From contig NZ_LN881721.1 of assembly GCF_001457415.1 (NCBI RefSeq), forward strand, positions 491,182 through 555,181: a stretch of DNA of 64,000 nucleotides, written 5' to 3'. How positions within the stretch are numbered: position 1 is the first letter of the stretch; each line of letters begins with the position of its first letter. The notes under the pieces were generated by a model. That model saw only the letters and a program-made list of their open reading frames with translations. It ran no database searches and was not told the DNA's origin. This DNA is from Gorillibacterium timonense. GTDB lineage: Bacteria > Bacillota > Bacilli > Paenibacillales > NBRC-103111. Shown piece by piece: positions 1 to 8,685 of this stretch. Both the position numbers and the translations under genes were made by a program.

Positions 1-403
1 GCGCCCGCACTTCGGCGGGCAGGTCGAGTTTCCAACCGAGCTGCCCGTGCTTCCACTGCTCGAAATCCGGCATGAACGCGCCGGTGGCGAGCGCTTGCTC
101 GATTGAGGGGGCGAGGAGCTTGAGATCCGCCGCTTCCTCGCTGAAGACCGCATCCGCATGAAGCAGCGTCGGGGTATGACAGAAGAAATCGAGCGCTTCC
201 GGAGCGGAGAGCTTAACCCCTTCCTTGAAGCCGACGGCGGTGGTCTCGATAAAGGTTCCATAGAAGGACGGTTCATGCCAAGCGAACAGGTGGTCTTTCA
301 GCTCCGATGGATCGATGGAGCGGAGTCCGTTCGCCCCATACAGGAACAAGGCTCCTTCCTCCAGCCATTCGGCGTAGACGGTATAGGTACCCAAGAGACT
401 CAT
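1..403 (-). CDS. Probable SNF2-family helicase, N-terminal part (cut by window edge)
   Basis: An open minus-strand frame starts at an ATG (403-401) that overlaps the TGA of the upstream SWIM gene in an ATGA arrangement and runs open to base 1, giving 134 visible residues. The visible part begins MSLLGTYTVYAEWLEEG and has no helicase motif yet. In Bacillales a SWIM zinc-finger gene is commonly followed by an SNF2/DEAD-like helicase whose N-terminus is a helicase-associated domain, and the translational coupling fits that. The helicase assignment rests on context; the reading frame itself is well supported. Confidence 0.55.
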   Translation of the reverse strand, partial: MSLLGTYTVYAEWLEEGALFLYGANGLRSIDPSELKDHLFAWHEPSFYGTFIETTAVGFKEGVKLSAPEALDFFCHTPTLLHADAVFSEEAADLKLLAPSIEQALATGAFMPDFEQWKHGQLGWKLDLPAEVRA

Positions 404-1992
404 GGCAGCAGGTTTCCTTTCGACAGCTCCTCCTGGAAGGCGCGCAGGCGGTTGTGCTTTTCGGCAAGCCGCTTGATGTACACCGACCAGCGGAGGGAGA
501 GATCCGCTTGCTTGTAGCAGGCTTTAAGCTTCTTCAACTGGCGGATGGCCTCCTTGTAGGCGTTCCGATTCTTATCGGCGATGGTCCGCTCCACCGCTTG
601 GTGATACAGAGGCAGCATCAGCTCGGGAGCGGCCTCTTGAACGGATTTGAAATCGGCCGTATACAGGCTCTCCGCCGATACGCGGACGGCGAGCTGCAGA
701 TCGACCCATTCCCGGTAGCGGTGGTATTTGAGCAGGTACTCCGTGTAATAAGGATAGCTGCGCGGCAGCAGGGAGCGCATCGCGTTCACCCATTCATCGT
801 GAGCCTGCAGCTCCCGCGCGGCATCGGTCCAATAGGAGCAGATGCGATGGAATTCATCCTGCTTGGCTCGGGGCAGCGCCGGAGTCAGCCAGCGCAGCCA
901 CTCCATCAGGCGGCTCCACTGCTCTTGGCTCTTCAAGGCGGAGAGCATCGCTTCGAAATCGCCCGCTTTTCTCTCGTGCAGTCCGTCAAGCAGGCCCATG
1001 GCCGCGATATCCTCCTTCCTCAGAAGAAGAAACTGCGCTTCGGCCAGCCGAAGCAAATCTTGAATGCGAGGAGAGAGGGCATCGTTCGTACGCAAATCCG
1101 CGAGCTGACGGCGTTCCTCCTCCGGATCGTCAGTGCGGCTGAACAGCTCCCACCAGAGAATGCGGTACGTATCGAGCCGATCCGATATCCCATTTTCCCG
1201 CTTCTGGAGCGCGTCACGCACCCACTCACTCGTCTTGCTCCAGTGAACGGGGCAGCTTTTTTTGGCTCCGGCCGCATCGGTGCTCCGCGCAGCGGCTTGC
1301 AGGTCCGCGCGGCAGCGGGCTGCCGTATTCCTCGCCGCTCCTTCGTGGTAATAGGTCATGAACGACGATTGGTTATCGAGTTGAAACCGGTCGAGCCGGT
1401 GCAGAACAAACAGATAGACATGGATGCGGAAGAGAGCCGCGGCGTCAGGCTTCCAGCCGTCCGCAAGCGGGAGCAAAGTCTTCCGGGCCATCTCGTAGAA
1501 CCCTTCCACCGATTGCTGGTACGTGAGCGTATATCCGCTGAACCGACGTTCGAAATGCCCATGCCATTCCTCCGGCAGCTCAGTGGACAGCGGAACAGCC
1601 GGGGGCTGCCGCTTGGCTTGCCGTTCCGTTGCGGTTCGGGAGCGGACCTTCGCGCCCGCAGCTTTTTGCAGGCTGACGAACAAGAGCTCGGGCCGTCCGT
1701 GCGGTGTATAGGCTTTGAACAGAGCGGCGGCCATGTGCTTGCACCAGCCGTTATACGGGCACGTGCAGGAGCTGTCCTCGGGCTTTTCCAAGTCAAAGGT
1801 AACCAGGTAGGGCTCGGGATCGGTTCCGTACACCTCCGCCTCAAGCCGGGTTCCGTGGCGCAAAACCAGATCTCCAACCCGGCCGCGATGATAATAATTC
1901 CACCCCCGGGCCAAAATGACCGATTCCAACCGGGCTTCCATGGCTTTGATCAGCGCGTCGATCCGGCTTATGGGGATTTTCACGGATGTCAT
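400..1992 (-). CDS. SWIM zinc-finger domain protein
   Basis: 530-residue protein with a SWIM zinc-binding signature near the N-terminus: Cys76, Cys78, Cys84 and His86 (CxC...CxH). SWIM domains bind zinc and are thought to mediate DNA or protein binding. The remainder is a long, Trp- and Leu-rich, probably helical region typical of the bacterial SWIM proteins paired with SNF2 helicases. A GGAGG Shine-Dalgarno precedes the ATG at 1992. Its stop overlaps the start of the next minus-strand gene by 4 bases, so the two are translationally coupled and probably work together in a DNA transaction, which is inference. Confidence 0.85.
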   Translation of the reverse strand: MTSVKIPISRIDALIKAMEARLESVILARGWNYYHRGRVGDLVLRHGTRLEAEVYGTDPEPYLVTFDLEKPEDSSCTCPYNGWCKHMAAALFKAYTPHGRPELLFVSLQKAAGAKVRSRTATERQAKRQPPAVPLSTELPEEWHGHFERRFSGYTLTYQQSVEGFYEMARKTLLPLADGWKPDAAALFRIHVYLFVLHRLDRFQLDNQSSFMTYYHEGAARNTAARCRADLQAAARSTDAAGAKKSCPVHWSKTSEWVRDALQKRENGISDRLDTYRILWWELFSRTDDPEEERRQLADLRTNDALSPRIQDLLRLAEAQFLLLRKEDIAAMGLLDGLHERKAGDFEAMLSALKSQEQWSRLMEWLRWLTPALPRAKQDEFHRICSYWTDAARELQAHDEWVNAMRSLLPRSYPYYTEYLLKYHRYREWVDLQLAVRVSAESLYTADFKSVQEAAPELMLPLYHQAVERTIADKNRNAYKEAIRQLKKLKACYKQADLSLRWSVYIKRLAEKHNRLRAFQEELSKGNLLP

Positions 1993-2054
1993 GAACGTTC
2001 CTCCGTCATGCGAAAGACATTCCTTTTATTGTATCAGATTTCGTGCAAATTTGC

Positions 2055-2543
2055 TCACAGAGAAGCAGGACTCGGAAAGACCATGCAATAAAAATCGGCG
2101 GGGCCGGTCGGCGTCATCCGCTCGTAGTGGTCCGTGATCGTGAAGCCGGCTTTCCGGTAGGCGCGAACAGCCCGTTCGTTGTCAATCCGCACCTCCAGAT
2201 CGATCTCGTTGTCCGGATTTCGCCGGAGCGCTTCCTGCGCGGCTTCCCGCGCCAAGCTGCAGCCGTAACCTCGCCCGCACAGATCGGGACGCAGCCCAAG
2301 GCCAAGCCGAGTGACTCCAAGCATCGGGAAAAATTGAATGAAGCCGACGAGCTCACCTTCCTCGTCCAGCACTGCGCGGTATTGGCTTTGGCGGATCGTT
2401 TCGTCGGCAAACTCCGTGCCTCCCGCCAGCATTTCGGTCCAAGAGGGCCAGTTGTAGATGGCGTAAGGAGGCTCGTACCGCCAAAGGCACAGCTCTTTGG
2501 CATATTCTTCGGCTAGAGGGGCGATCAGAAGCTGAGGGTGCAT
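2055..2543 (-). CDS. GNAT family N-acetyltransferase
   Basis: 162 residues from an ATG at 2543, chosen because AGGAGG lies just upstream, whereas the longer frame to 2603 has no ribosome site. The acetyl-CoA pyrophosphate loop is visible as CGRGYG, followed by a helix, and the C-terminal AVRAYRKAGF motif is typical of the RimJ/RimL-like GNAT group that acetylates an amine on a small molecule, antibiotic or protein N-terminus. The substrate cannot be told. The gene lies downstream of nothing obvious and is probably monocistronic. Confidence 0.85.
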   Translation of the reverse strand: MHPQLLIAPLAEEYAKELCLWRYEPPYAIYNWPSWTEMLAGGTEFADETIRQSQYRAVLDEEGELVGFIQFFPMLGVTRLGLGLRPDLCGRGYGCSLAREAAQEALRRNPDNEIDLEVRIDNERAVRAYRKAGFTITDHYERMTPTGPADFYCMVFPSPASL

Positions 2544-2736
2544 GGGTGGGGAGATCCTCCTGCAAATGGAATAAAAGACTGAGGCTTCTTCCATCCTACT
2601 CATAGCGGGTCCAATTGGTCAATGAGCGTCCAAAAGCCATCGAACCGGCTGCTCCGGTTCTTGGCGTTTCATTCCTTCTCGTAAAGGGTAATAGGTTGTG
2701 CGTAATCCAGCCTGTCAAGCCGGGAGTGAAGAGGGA

Positions 2737-3006
2737 ATGACACATCCATCCGGAAAACGAATGAGCCGCGAAGAAGCAGGCCGTCTGGGCGGAGAAGCGA
2801 CCGCTCGTCTGCATGGCAAAAACCACTACCGCAAAATCGGCCGCATAGGCGGAGCGGCGACGGCCGAGACGCACGATTCGGATTTTTACCAGGAGATTGG
2901 ACGCAAGGGCGGAGAAGCGACGGCGGATTCACGCGACCGGGAGTTCTTCCGGGAAATCGGCCGTAAGGGAGGGCAATCCCGGCCGAGCTCACGCTCGGGC
3001 GAGTAA
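2737..3006 (+). CDS. KGG-repeat small stress-type protein
   Basis: About 89 residues made of three to four copies of a roughly 20-residue unit containing (K/R)xGGxA, for example REEAGRLGGEA, KIGRIGGAA, EIGRKGGEA and EIGRKGGQS. This is the pattern of the stress-induced KGG repeat family (YciG-like), small basic hydrophilic proteins of unclear function, often sporulation- or stress-associated. Three starts are possible (GTG 2698, ATG 2737, ATG 2761); 2737 has GAGGG directly upstream but the spacing is short. No signal peptide. Confidence 0.75.
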   Translation: MTHPSGKRMSREEAGRLGGEATARLHGKNHYRKIGRIGGAATAETHDSDFYQEIGRKGGEATADSRDREFFREIGRKGGQSRPSSRSGE

Positions 3007-3049
3007 GGGACCGACCGTAAGTGCTCCCTCATACGGGACGATCTCGCCC

Positions 3050-3100
3050 CATAAAAGGAGGCTCCCTCAGCGCCTAGGGCGTCAAGAGAGCCTTCTTAAA
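3050..3100 (-). terminator. Rho-independent terminator of hemerythrin gene
   Basis: A 10-bp stem (3055-3064 with 3088-3097, one G-U pair) encloses a smaller inner hairpin. On the minus strand it is followed by TTTTAT, so it terminates the minus-strand gene ending at 3188. Confidence 0.65.
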
Positions 3101-3187
3101 AAAGGGTCATAACCTTTCATCACGATGGTGGTTTGACGAATCCGAATCGGATCACTCCGTGGATCGGACTCCGTGGGCGGATGGTGC

Positions 3188-3592
3188 TTACGCCTTCTTC
3201 GCCTTCAAATATTCACCCATCTGCTGGTCGTTCTTCTGGATGTGGTTGATCAGCCAATCGACCAGGGCGCGGTTCAGCTTGATCGTCGTCAGAACGGATG
3301 CGCCTTTCTCTTTCAGCTGCTGCTGAATCGCGGCGACTTCCTTCACGAATTGGTCATGTTCGGCTTTATGCTCGATATAATGGGGATAACCGGCTCCCTT
3401 CATCAACGCTTCTTCGTCATTGAAATGCTTGACCGTGTAGCTGATGAGAAAATCGAGCGTTTCTTCCAGCTTCTCTTTGCCTTTTTGCTGCGTGCAGGCT
3501 TCGAGGAAATCATTGAGCATCCGAACCAGCTCTTGATGCTGCTTGTCCACCGCATCTACACCAATATTGAGTTCATCTCTCCAAGCTATCAT
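3188..3592 (-). CDS. Bacteriohemerythrin
   Basis: 134 residues, the usual length for a single-domain bacteriohemerythrin. All diiron ligands can be placed: His19, His56 with Glu60 (HxxxE), His75 and His79 (HxxxH), and His117 with Asp122 (HxxxxD). The family binds O2 at a non-heme diiron centre in a four-helix bundle and is used for O2 storage, delivery or sensing, or iron handling. It is cytoplasmic with no signal peptide. It stands alone and is transcribed away from the rhodanese gene. Confidence 0.95.
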   Translation of the reverse strand: MIAWRDELNIGVDAVDKQHQELVRMLNDFLEACTQQKGKEKLEETLDFLISYTVKHFNDEEALMKGAGYPHYIEHKAEHDQFVKEVAAIQQQLKEKGASVLTTIKLNRALVDWLINHIQKNDQQMGEYLKAKKA

Positions 3593-3762
3593 GAGGCACC
3601 GCCATTCAAACAGTTTTCACCAATTATCGCCAGAAAACGGTCAAAAGCGCAATGCGATTCGTCACATTTGATTTAAAGTCAGCGTCCTGCAAATTTCCCA
3701 TTCCATGCGGAGCGGGTTTCCCGTTATAATAAGAATAAAAGAACAAAGGCAGGGATAGTCCT

Positions 3763-4629
3763 ATGACGTCCACAGTGAGTATGCAATGGGTGAAGGACCA
3801 CTTAACGTGCATCGATATGATACCAGTAGACTGCCGATTTATCATGGGACAGCCTGAAGCGGGTCGTGCGGCGTATGAAGCCGGACATCTGCCGGGGGCT
3901 GTCTATTTTGATTTAGAACAGGATTTATCGACGCCGATCAGCCCCCACGGAGGAAGACATCCGCTTCCGATTCCGGAGGAGCTGGCCATCAAGCTTGGAG
4001 CGGCAGGAATCGGACCGGAATCGCGCGTCGTCGTATACGACGATCAGGGCGGAGCCAATGCTTGCCGGATGTGGTGGCTCCTGCGCTATTACGGCCATCG
4101 GCATGTCGTCGTGATGGATCAGGGCTTCAGCGCTTGGGTGGAAGCGGGGCATGAGGTGGATACGGTCATACCGGAACGCAAGCCGGAAAGATTCACTCCA
4201 CGGCTTCAGCCGGGCTGGGTGGCGGAACGCGACGAGGTGATGACCAAGCGGCTCGTGCCGAGCGCCGTCGTGATCGATTCTCGCGAGCCTGCCCGGTACG
4301 CGGGGCTGACGGAACCGATTGACAAGATCGCCGGCCATATTCCCGGAGCGGTCAACCATTTCTGGAAGGATGGCTTGGACGCTGCGGGAAGTTGGAAGGA
4401 GCGCGAGGAGCAGCGAGCCCGTTTTACGGGGATTCCGCTCGATCGCGACATCATCGTCTATTGCGGTTCGGGAGTCACCGCGTGCCCGAACGTGCTTGCA
4501 CTGAAGGAAGCAGGCTTCCCTCATGTGAAGCTCTATCCGGGAAGCTGGAGCGACTGGATCAGCTACCCCGACAGCCCGATTGCGCTCGGTGATGAGCCGA
4601 GCGGGGAATGGGAAGAAGCAGGCGCGTAA
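3763..4629 (+). CDS. Sulfurtransferase with two rhodanese domains
   Basis: 288 residues, two tandem rhodanese folds. The N-terminal domain (about 1-140) is the inactive copy; the C-terminal domain carries the catalytic Cys in the loop CGSGVTA. CGSGVT-type loops are usual in 3-mercaptopyruvate sulfurtransferases (SseA-like), while thiosulfate sulfurtransferases tend to have CRKGVT, so mercaptopyruvate is the more likely donor. This is family knowledge, not proof. Cytoplasmic; single gene with its own terminator. Confidence 0.92.
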   Translation: MTSTVSMQWVKDHLTCIDMIPVDCRFIMGQPEAGRAAYEAGHLPGAVYFDLEQDLSTPISPHGGRHPLPIPEELAIKLGAAGIGPESRVVVYDDQGGANACRMWWLLRYYGHRHVVVMDQGFSAWVEAGHEVDTVIPERKPERFTPRLQPGWVAERDEVMTKRLVPSAVVIDSREPARYAGLTEPIDKIAGHIPGAVNHFWKDGLDAAGSWKEREEQRARFTGIPLDRDIIVYCGSGVTACPNVLALKEAGFPHVKLYPGSWSDWISYPDSPIALGDEPSGEWEEAGA

Positions 4630-4660
4630 GGGATTGAATGTAGAGTTCGCCGAAATGGAG

Positions 4661-4706
4661 AAGGGTTGCAGCAGTTTCTTCAAGTCAGACACTGCAGCCC
4701 TTTTTA
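4661..4706 (+). terminator. Terminator after rhodanese gene
   Basis: AAGGGTTGCAG pairs with CTGCAGCCCTT (one G-U pair) and is followed by TTTTT. Confidence 0.85.
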
Positions 4707-4715
4707 GGTTCGTTC

Positions 4716-5016
4716 GTGGAACAAATTGAAAGTGTGGACCAGAACTCAGAGCAGTTGGAACCGATTGTTGAATGGTCTCTACAACTTAAGGAGAATAAAC
4801 GGGTGCAACTCGAAAGTTACTCCTCCACAATAAGATTAATTATTCTGTACTTCGATTCCTTTACCAACCAAAGTGAATCTGGTTTTGTAATAAGTCGTGC
4901 ATTTTGATAAGCCATTTCACGAGTTAAAATTGTTGTCCCAAGATATTCTCGAAGCTCCCATCAACAAAGCTAATACTAATGAAATAATTGGTTCCTCCCC
5001 CGCAATTTTACTGTAA
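4716..5016 (+). pseudogene. Frameshifted remnant, unknown family
   Basis: An open frame from GTG 4716 to TGA 4907 ends in VISRAF; one frame over, coding-like sequence continues at once from base 4906 (FDKPFHELKLLSQDILE...) to a TAA at 5014. The switch falls at a TTTT run, so one indel would restore a protein of about 100 residues. No Shine-Dalgarno is present and the start abuts a terminator, so the 5' end is probably lost. Family not recognised. AT-rich like the neighbouring gene. Confidence 0.4.
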
Positions 5017-5033
5017 AATATACGGGCAGGGGA

Positions 5034-5966
5034 TTATTTTAGCTGAAGTATAGTTTGTTTGGTTATAAAGTAATTATTTTTTAAACGATTTTCTATAAAT
5101 CTATTCGTATCAACTTTTGATATCTTTGAAAAAAAGAAATATGAATTCATTTCTTCATTGTTGATTTTTGTTTTCTCGTAGATCTTTTTCTGAACATCTT
5201 TCGCCTCTTCAGAGAAGCTGATATGGAAATTTACAAAATCGAAATATTTTTTATAGTGCTGATAAAACGAATTGCTTTCCTCTGGCTTAGTTATTTCGCC
5301 CAAGTTTGTAAAAACGTCCTCCATCGATTTTGATTCCCTATTAATGTCTGTTATGGCAACACCAAAGTATCCATCATTCAGCATGTCGTATATTTCAATG
5401 TAATACTTCTCTAGATCGGGACTACCGCTTCTTGCAAAAATGTACTGATGAACCAGTAGCGGAGCCCAATCTTTGTGGGAGTAATTACTGGGATTCAAGT
5501 TTTTTATAGGTAAATTATTGAGCCTCTGCTGTCCATCCTTCGCACTATTAATAGTACTTGGAATCCTTGGGTTAAAATATTTGCTATCCGATATTACAAC
5601 ATACCCAAATAAAGAATGATTATTATCAAAATAAGTAAGTACGATATAATCATCCGCGTAATAGGTAGCAACAGAACCTCTCTCATCTGTATTATTCGAT
5701 GTTTGATATTTAATGTCTTCGATGATTGTAGGAATACCTAACTTTTTTTCTATAAACGAATAGTTCTGCCCTAATCGCAAATCGCTCACTTTTTGGGCGA
5801 ATGCTTTCAAATCGGTTCCGGGCAATAAATCTTTCCCGAAAGAAAAGGCTACAATGATCCATCCGACGATTGTTACTACTGCCGCTACAAATTCAAATAT
5901 TTGCTTGCTATTTTTTTTGATTGTTCTGAATTTCTCTTCTATTAATGAAGGCAGTTTGCTCCCCAT
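5034..5966 (-). CDS. Membrane-anchored protein of unknown function (possibly ETEC_3214-like)
   Basis: 310 residues with a basic N-terminus, one transmembrane segment at about 24-45 (FEFVAAVVTIVGWIIVAFSF) and a long soluble domain rich in Tyr, Asn, Lys and Asp. The stretch after the membrane segment (LRLGQNYSFIEKKLGIPT) reminds me of proteins labelled ETEC_3214-domain, but this is from memory and uncertain. AAGGAGATG precedes the ATG. The gene is far more AT-rich than its surroundings and sits between two gene remnants, which suggests horizontal acquisition. Function unknown. Confidence 0.75.
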   Translation of the reverse strand: MGSKLPSLIEEKFRTIKKNSKQIFEFVAAVVTIVGWIIVAFSFGKDLLPGTDLKAFAQKVSDLRLGQNYSFIEKKLGIPTIIEDIKYQTSNNTDERGSVATYYADDYIVLTYFDNNHSLFGYVVISDSKYFNPRIPSTINSAKDGQQRLNNLPIKNLNPSNYSHKDWAPLLVHQYIFARSGSPDLEKYYIEIYDMLNDGYFGVAITDINRESKSMEDVFTNLGEITKPEESNSFYQHYKKYFDFVNFHISFSEEAKDVQKKIYEKTKINNEEMNSYFFFSKISKVDTNRFIENRLKNNYFITKQTILQLK

Positions 5967-6321
5967 GCTCCATCTCCTTGAAAAAACTCATCTGGTTAAA
6001 ACAAATTTTATGAAAACGAATAAAGTCCATATTCACGATACTCCGGAGGACGGAATGAGTGTTCTTTATACCGATAGCAACCGCAACACACGTCCGCGTA
6101 TCCATGTTACATACAACGGGAACGCCTCCATGCGAATAGTGTTTTACGAGCGAGCACTCGTTTTCCTTACATCTAATTTCGACATTTAAGACGCTAAACC
6201 CTTGTGGATACTAGTTTTTTTTCATCAATCAAGACCTATCTGAATAATTTTATTATAATCAGATAATTATGGTGTTTATCCTAAAATCGAGGTGCTTAAG
6301 TATGGATATCGCGTTTAAGAT
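5967..6321. other. AT-rich intergenic stretch
   Basis: About 350 bases upstream of the AT-rich membrane-protein gene. It should hold that gene's minus-strand promoter and ribosome site (AAGGAG next to 5966). No convincing gene or RNA was seen. Confidence 0.5.
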
Positions 6322-6342
6322 CTTCTGCCGTAGATTTCGACA

Positions 6343-6643
6343 ATCGAGGTCGTTATCGGAGAGGTCTTCACTTATTATTCCAGCTGGAAACACAGTAAGT
6401 ATGAAGTGTTTATAGGAAAGACACAGCTATCAGACCGACCTGCAAGGCATCGCCAAGATCATCGATTACGGCAACAACACGGGGGAAATGTCGGCCAAAG
6501 ATCCACAAAATGCTGCATACGGACTGCTGTCGATGGTCGTAGGCTTGAGTTTCTTTCGCGTAGCGAACCTTCCGACTGCGAGTGGCGAGGATAACCGACA
6601 CATTTGCGATGATTATGTCAGTAAGCTCACTGAACGATCATAA
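6343..6643 (+). pseudogene. Remnant of a probable TetR-type regulator C-terminus
   Basis: From 6428 to the TAA at 6641 the frame reads YQTDLQGIAKII...AAYGLLSMVVGLSFF, which looks like the helical ligand-binding end of a TetR-family regulator. Upstream an in-frame TAG interrupts it, and another frame (from about 6343) reads VVIGEVFTYYSSWKHSKYEVF before the switch. There is no start codon with a ribosome site and no N-terminal HTH. I read this as a decayed, 5'-truncated gene; the TetR identity is a pattern judgement. Confidence 0.4.
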
Positions 6644-6665
6644 GGCAGGAAACGGAGTCAAAATC

Positions 6666-7352
6666 ATGTCAACTTCATTACAGCAGCATATCGAATACCC
6701 CGAATACCCGATGGTGAGCATTCCCGCGGGAGAAGTATCGTTAAGGGATGACCGAATCAAGAAAGCATGGTCGGCTCAAGTTCATGCTTTTCGGCTTGGA
6801 CCGGTTCCGGTCACGAAAGCTCTGTACAGCTCCATCATCAATAAAGCGGATTGCCATCCTGACGACACTCGGGTGCCGATTACAGAAGTGTCATGGCTGG
6901 ACGCCATTGCCTTCTGCAATTTGTTTTCTCGGCACTCGGGCCTACAAGTTTGTTACGAGATAACCCGTGACGGCGAGGTCATCTGGAACCGGGATGCAAC
7001 CGGCTATCGGCTTCCGACGGAAGTGGAATGGCAATACGCTTGCAAAGCGGGAACAACGGGATACCGGTATGGCGAACTGGACGCCATCGCATGGTATAAC
7101 GAAAATTCCGAAGGCGGTGTCCGGGAAGCGGGGCTGAAGGAGCCTAACGCGTGGGGTTTATACGATATGCTAGGGAACGTCTGGGAGTGGTGCAGGGATA
7201 TTTACGATGCAGAGGTGTATGGATCTTATAGGGTCTTCCGTGGCGGCAGTTGGGCGGAGGAAGCGAGGGGGTGCGGAGCAACCTGCCGTCGCCGCAGTCA
7301 TCCGACGTTCCGGATCGACGATCTCGGCTTCCGGCTGACGAGGTCCGTGTAG
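6666..7352 (+). CDS. Formylglycine-generating-enzyme-like (SUMF1 fold) protein
   Basis: 228 residues. Hallmarks of the SUMF1/FGE-sulfatase fold are GYRLPTEVEWQYACKAGT, NAWGLYDMLGNVWEWCRD, RVFRGGSW and a C-terminal GFRL. True formylglycine-generating enzymes need two catalytic Cys near the C-terminus in a CxxxYC context; here the region reads CGATCRRRSH, so a formylglycine-generating role is doubtful. Related proteins serve as oxidoreductases or binding domains. The start at 6666 has a modest GGAG upstream. It follows the decayed TetR remnant closely. Confidence 0.88.
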   Translation: MSTSLQQHIEYPEYPMVSIPAGEVSLRDDRIKKAWSAQVHAFRLGPVPVTKALYSSIINKADCHPDDTRVPITEVSWLDAIAFCNLFSRHSGLQVCYEITRDGEVIWNRDATGYRLPTEVEWQYACKAGTTGYRYGELDAIAWYNENSEGGVREAGLKEPNAWGLYDMLGNVWEWCRDIYDAEVYGSYRVFRGGSWAEEARGCGATCRRRSHPTFRIDDLGFRLTRSV

Positions 7353-7387
7353 CTTCACCATTCCTGCCGCGATGATCGGAATCCCCC

Positions 7388-8146
7388 TTATTTACCAACG
7401 CTGGAACCCTTCGAGTATAGGGAATGCTGGGAAACGAACCGCTCAACTTCCTCCGCGTATCGCTCCGGTTCATCGTCCGGTATCATATGGCCCGAATGAG
7501 GGAACTCGACAAGCTTAAGCGAGGGGATCGCACGCGCATAGACATCGAGATCGGCTTCTGTCAGATTGGAGGGGACCGCTGACTGTTCGTCCTTTCCGAC
7601 GAAGAGAGTCACAGGCAGTCCTAGCTCTTCCAGTCTTGCTGCAAAATCCACGGTAACCGCTTCGCGATGCAAGCCTTCGAGTGCTTCTCGGCGCATGACC
7701 TGGAGCACAGGAACCCCGCGATAGACCAGGTTTGTCCAGAAGGCCAGTCCTTCCGCCGAAACGTTGATATGAACAGGCGGCTGATCGACCAGGAGCAGCC
7801 CTTTCATCTCCTGTTGATGCTGCAGGGTCCATCCGAGTGCGTAGGAAGCTCCCCGGGAGAAGCCGAGCAAGCAGTAGTTTTTCAAGCCAAAATGAGCCAC
7901 GACCGCTGCGATGTCCGAGAGGTGATCCTCCAGGTCATAGCCCGATGATGGCGCCGAGCTGAGTCCCCGTCCCCGAAGGCTGAGAGCAATGGAATGGCCG
8001 GACAGCCCAGACATAAGCGGCAGTGCCCGCTCCGCCGGTTCCCAAATTCCGCATAAAATAAGCAGAGTGGGTGTGCTGTCGGAAGGGCCCCCGTTTTCCA
8101 ACGCGTGCAGAAGAATCGAGTCATTGCGGATGAAATGATTTTTCAT
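7388..8146 (-). CDS. Alpha/beta hydrolase
   Basis: 252 residues from an ATG at 8146 preceded by GGAGG. The nucleophile elbow is GFSRGAS (Ser), the C-terminal catalytic His lies in HSGH, and an acidic residue in the DEQ/EAD region completes the usual triad. Substrate unknown. It is the second gene of a minus-strand pair with the MerR regulator just upstream (58-base gap), so the MerR protein probably controls it too. Confidence 0.88.
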   Translation of the reverse strand: MKNHFIRNDSILLHALENGGPSDSTPTLLILCGIWEPAERALPLMSGLSGHSIALSLRGRGLSSAPSSGYDLEDHLSDIAAVVAHFGLKNYCLLGFSRGASYALGWTLQHQQEMKGLLLVDQPPVHINVSAEGLAFWTNLVYRGVPVLQVMRREALEGLHREAVTVDFAARLEELGLPVTLFVGKDEQSAVPSNLTEADLDVYARAIPSLKLVEFPHSGHMIPDDEPERYAEEVERFVSQHSLYSKGSSVGK

Positions 8147-8204
8147 GGTTAAACCTCCGATTGGTAGAGAAGGGCAGGTGAAGCTGTCGATGTTGTCCAT
8201 CATT

Positions 8205-8600
8205 CTAAGACGAAGAGGAAGATTTTTCAAGAAGTGAGTTGCCGATTCTATCCTCGTAGATCTGAATTTTCTCTTCCAGATGGCTCAGATGGGAGTCCCA
8301 TTTCGCTTGTTCAGCGAGGACGAAGAGGCGATGACGTTTCAGCATGTCTAATCTTTCCATCATGGTAGAATTGCCCTCGTATCGCAGTAGGGCATAGGTC
8401 TTAATCTCTTTAATGGGCATGCCGGTTTCCTTCAACCGCTTAATAAAGTGAATCCAGCCGATGTCCTCCTCCATGTAGCAGCGTCTGCCTGCGGCGTCGC
8501 GCCGGACTGCAATCAACTGTTCTTTTTCATAGTAGCGCAGCGTGTCAATGCTTAACTGAGTGAGCGCAGAAAACTCGCCGATGGAATAGCCCATGATCAT
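8205..8600 (-). CDS. MerR family transcriptional regulator
   Basis: 131 residues: N-terminal winged HTH with the MerR signature (YSIGEFSALTQLSIDTLRYYE), then a long coiled-coil dimerisation helix (about 75-118) and a Ser-rich tail. No conserved metal-binding Cys, so it is likely an effector- or stress-responsive member of the YfmP/AdhR-like kind. AGGAG precedes the ATG at 8600; a second ATG lies at 8594. The divergent carboxymuconolactone decarboxylase gene has a perfect MerR-type promoter in the shared intergenic region. Confidence 0.93.
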   Translation of the reverse strand: MIMGYSIGEFSALTQLSIDTLRYYEKEQLIAVRRDAAGRRCYMEEDIGWIHFIKRLKETGMPIKEIKTYALLRYEGNSTMMERLDMLKRHRLFVLAEQAKWDSHLSHLEEKIQIYEDRIGNSLLEKSSSSS

Positions 8601-8622
8601 TCCTCTTCTCCTAAACCGATGC

Positions 8623-8653
8623 TTGACCTGGAGTTAACTCCAGATTGTATGCT
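8623..8653 (+). promoter_or_regulatory. MerR-type promoter/operator with 19-bp spacer
   Basis: TTGACC (8623-8628) and TATGCT (8648-8653) are 19 bp apart, and the spacer holds the perfect 16-bp palindrome CTGGAGTTAACTCCAG (8628-8643). This overlong spacer with a central dyad is the hallmark of MerR-activated promoters. It reads toward the plus-strand gene at 8686, and the divergent MerR gene is the obvious regulator. Confidence 0.88.
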
Positions 8654-8685
8654 TCCACTATAGGATAAGAAAGGAGGTTTGAGCA

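Noticed and set aside
307..2091. Long plus-strand frame of 594 codons
   Set aside because: Antisense to the SWIM gene, whose start, ribosome site and zinc motif are clear.
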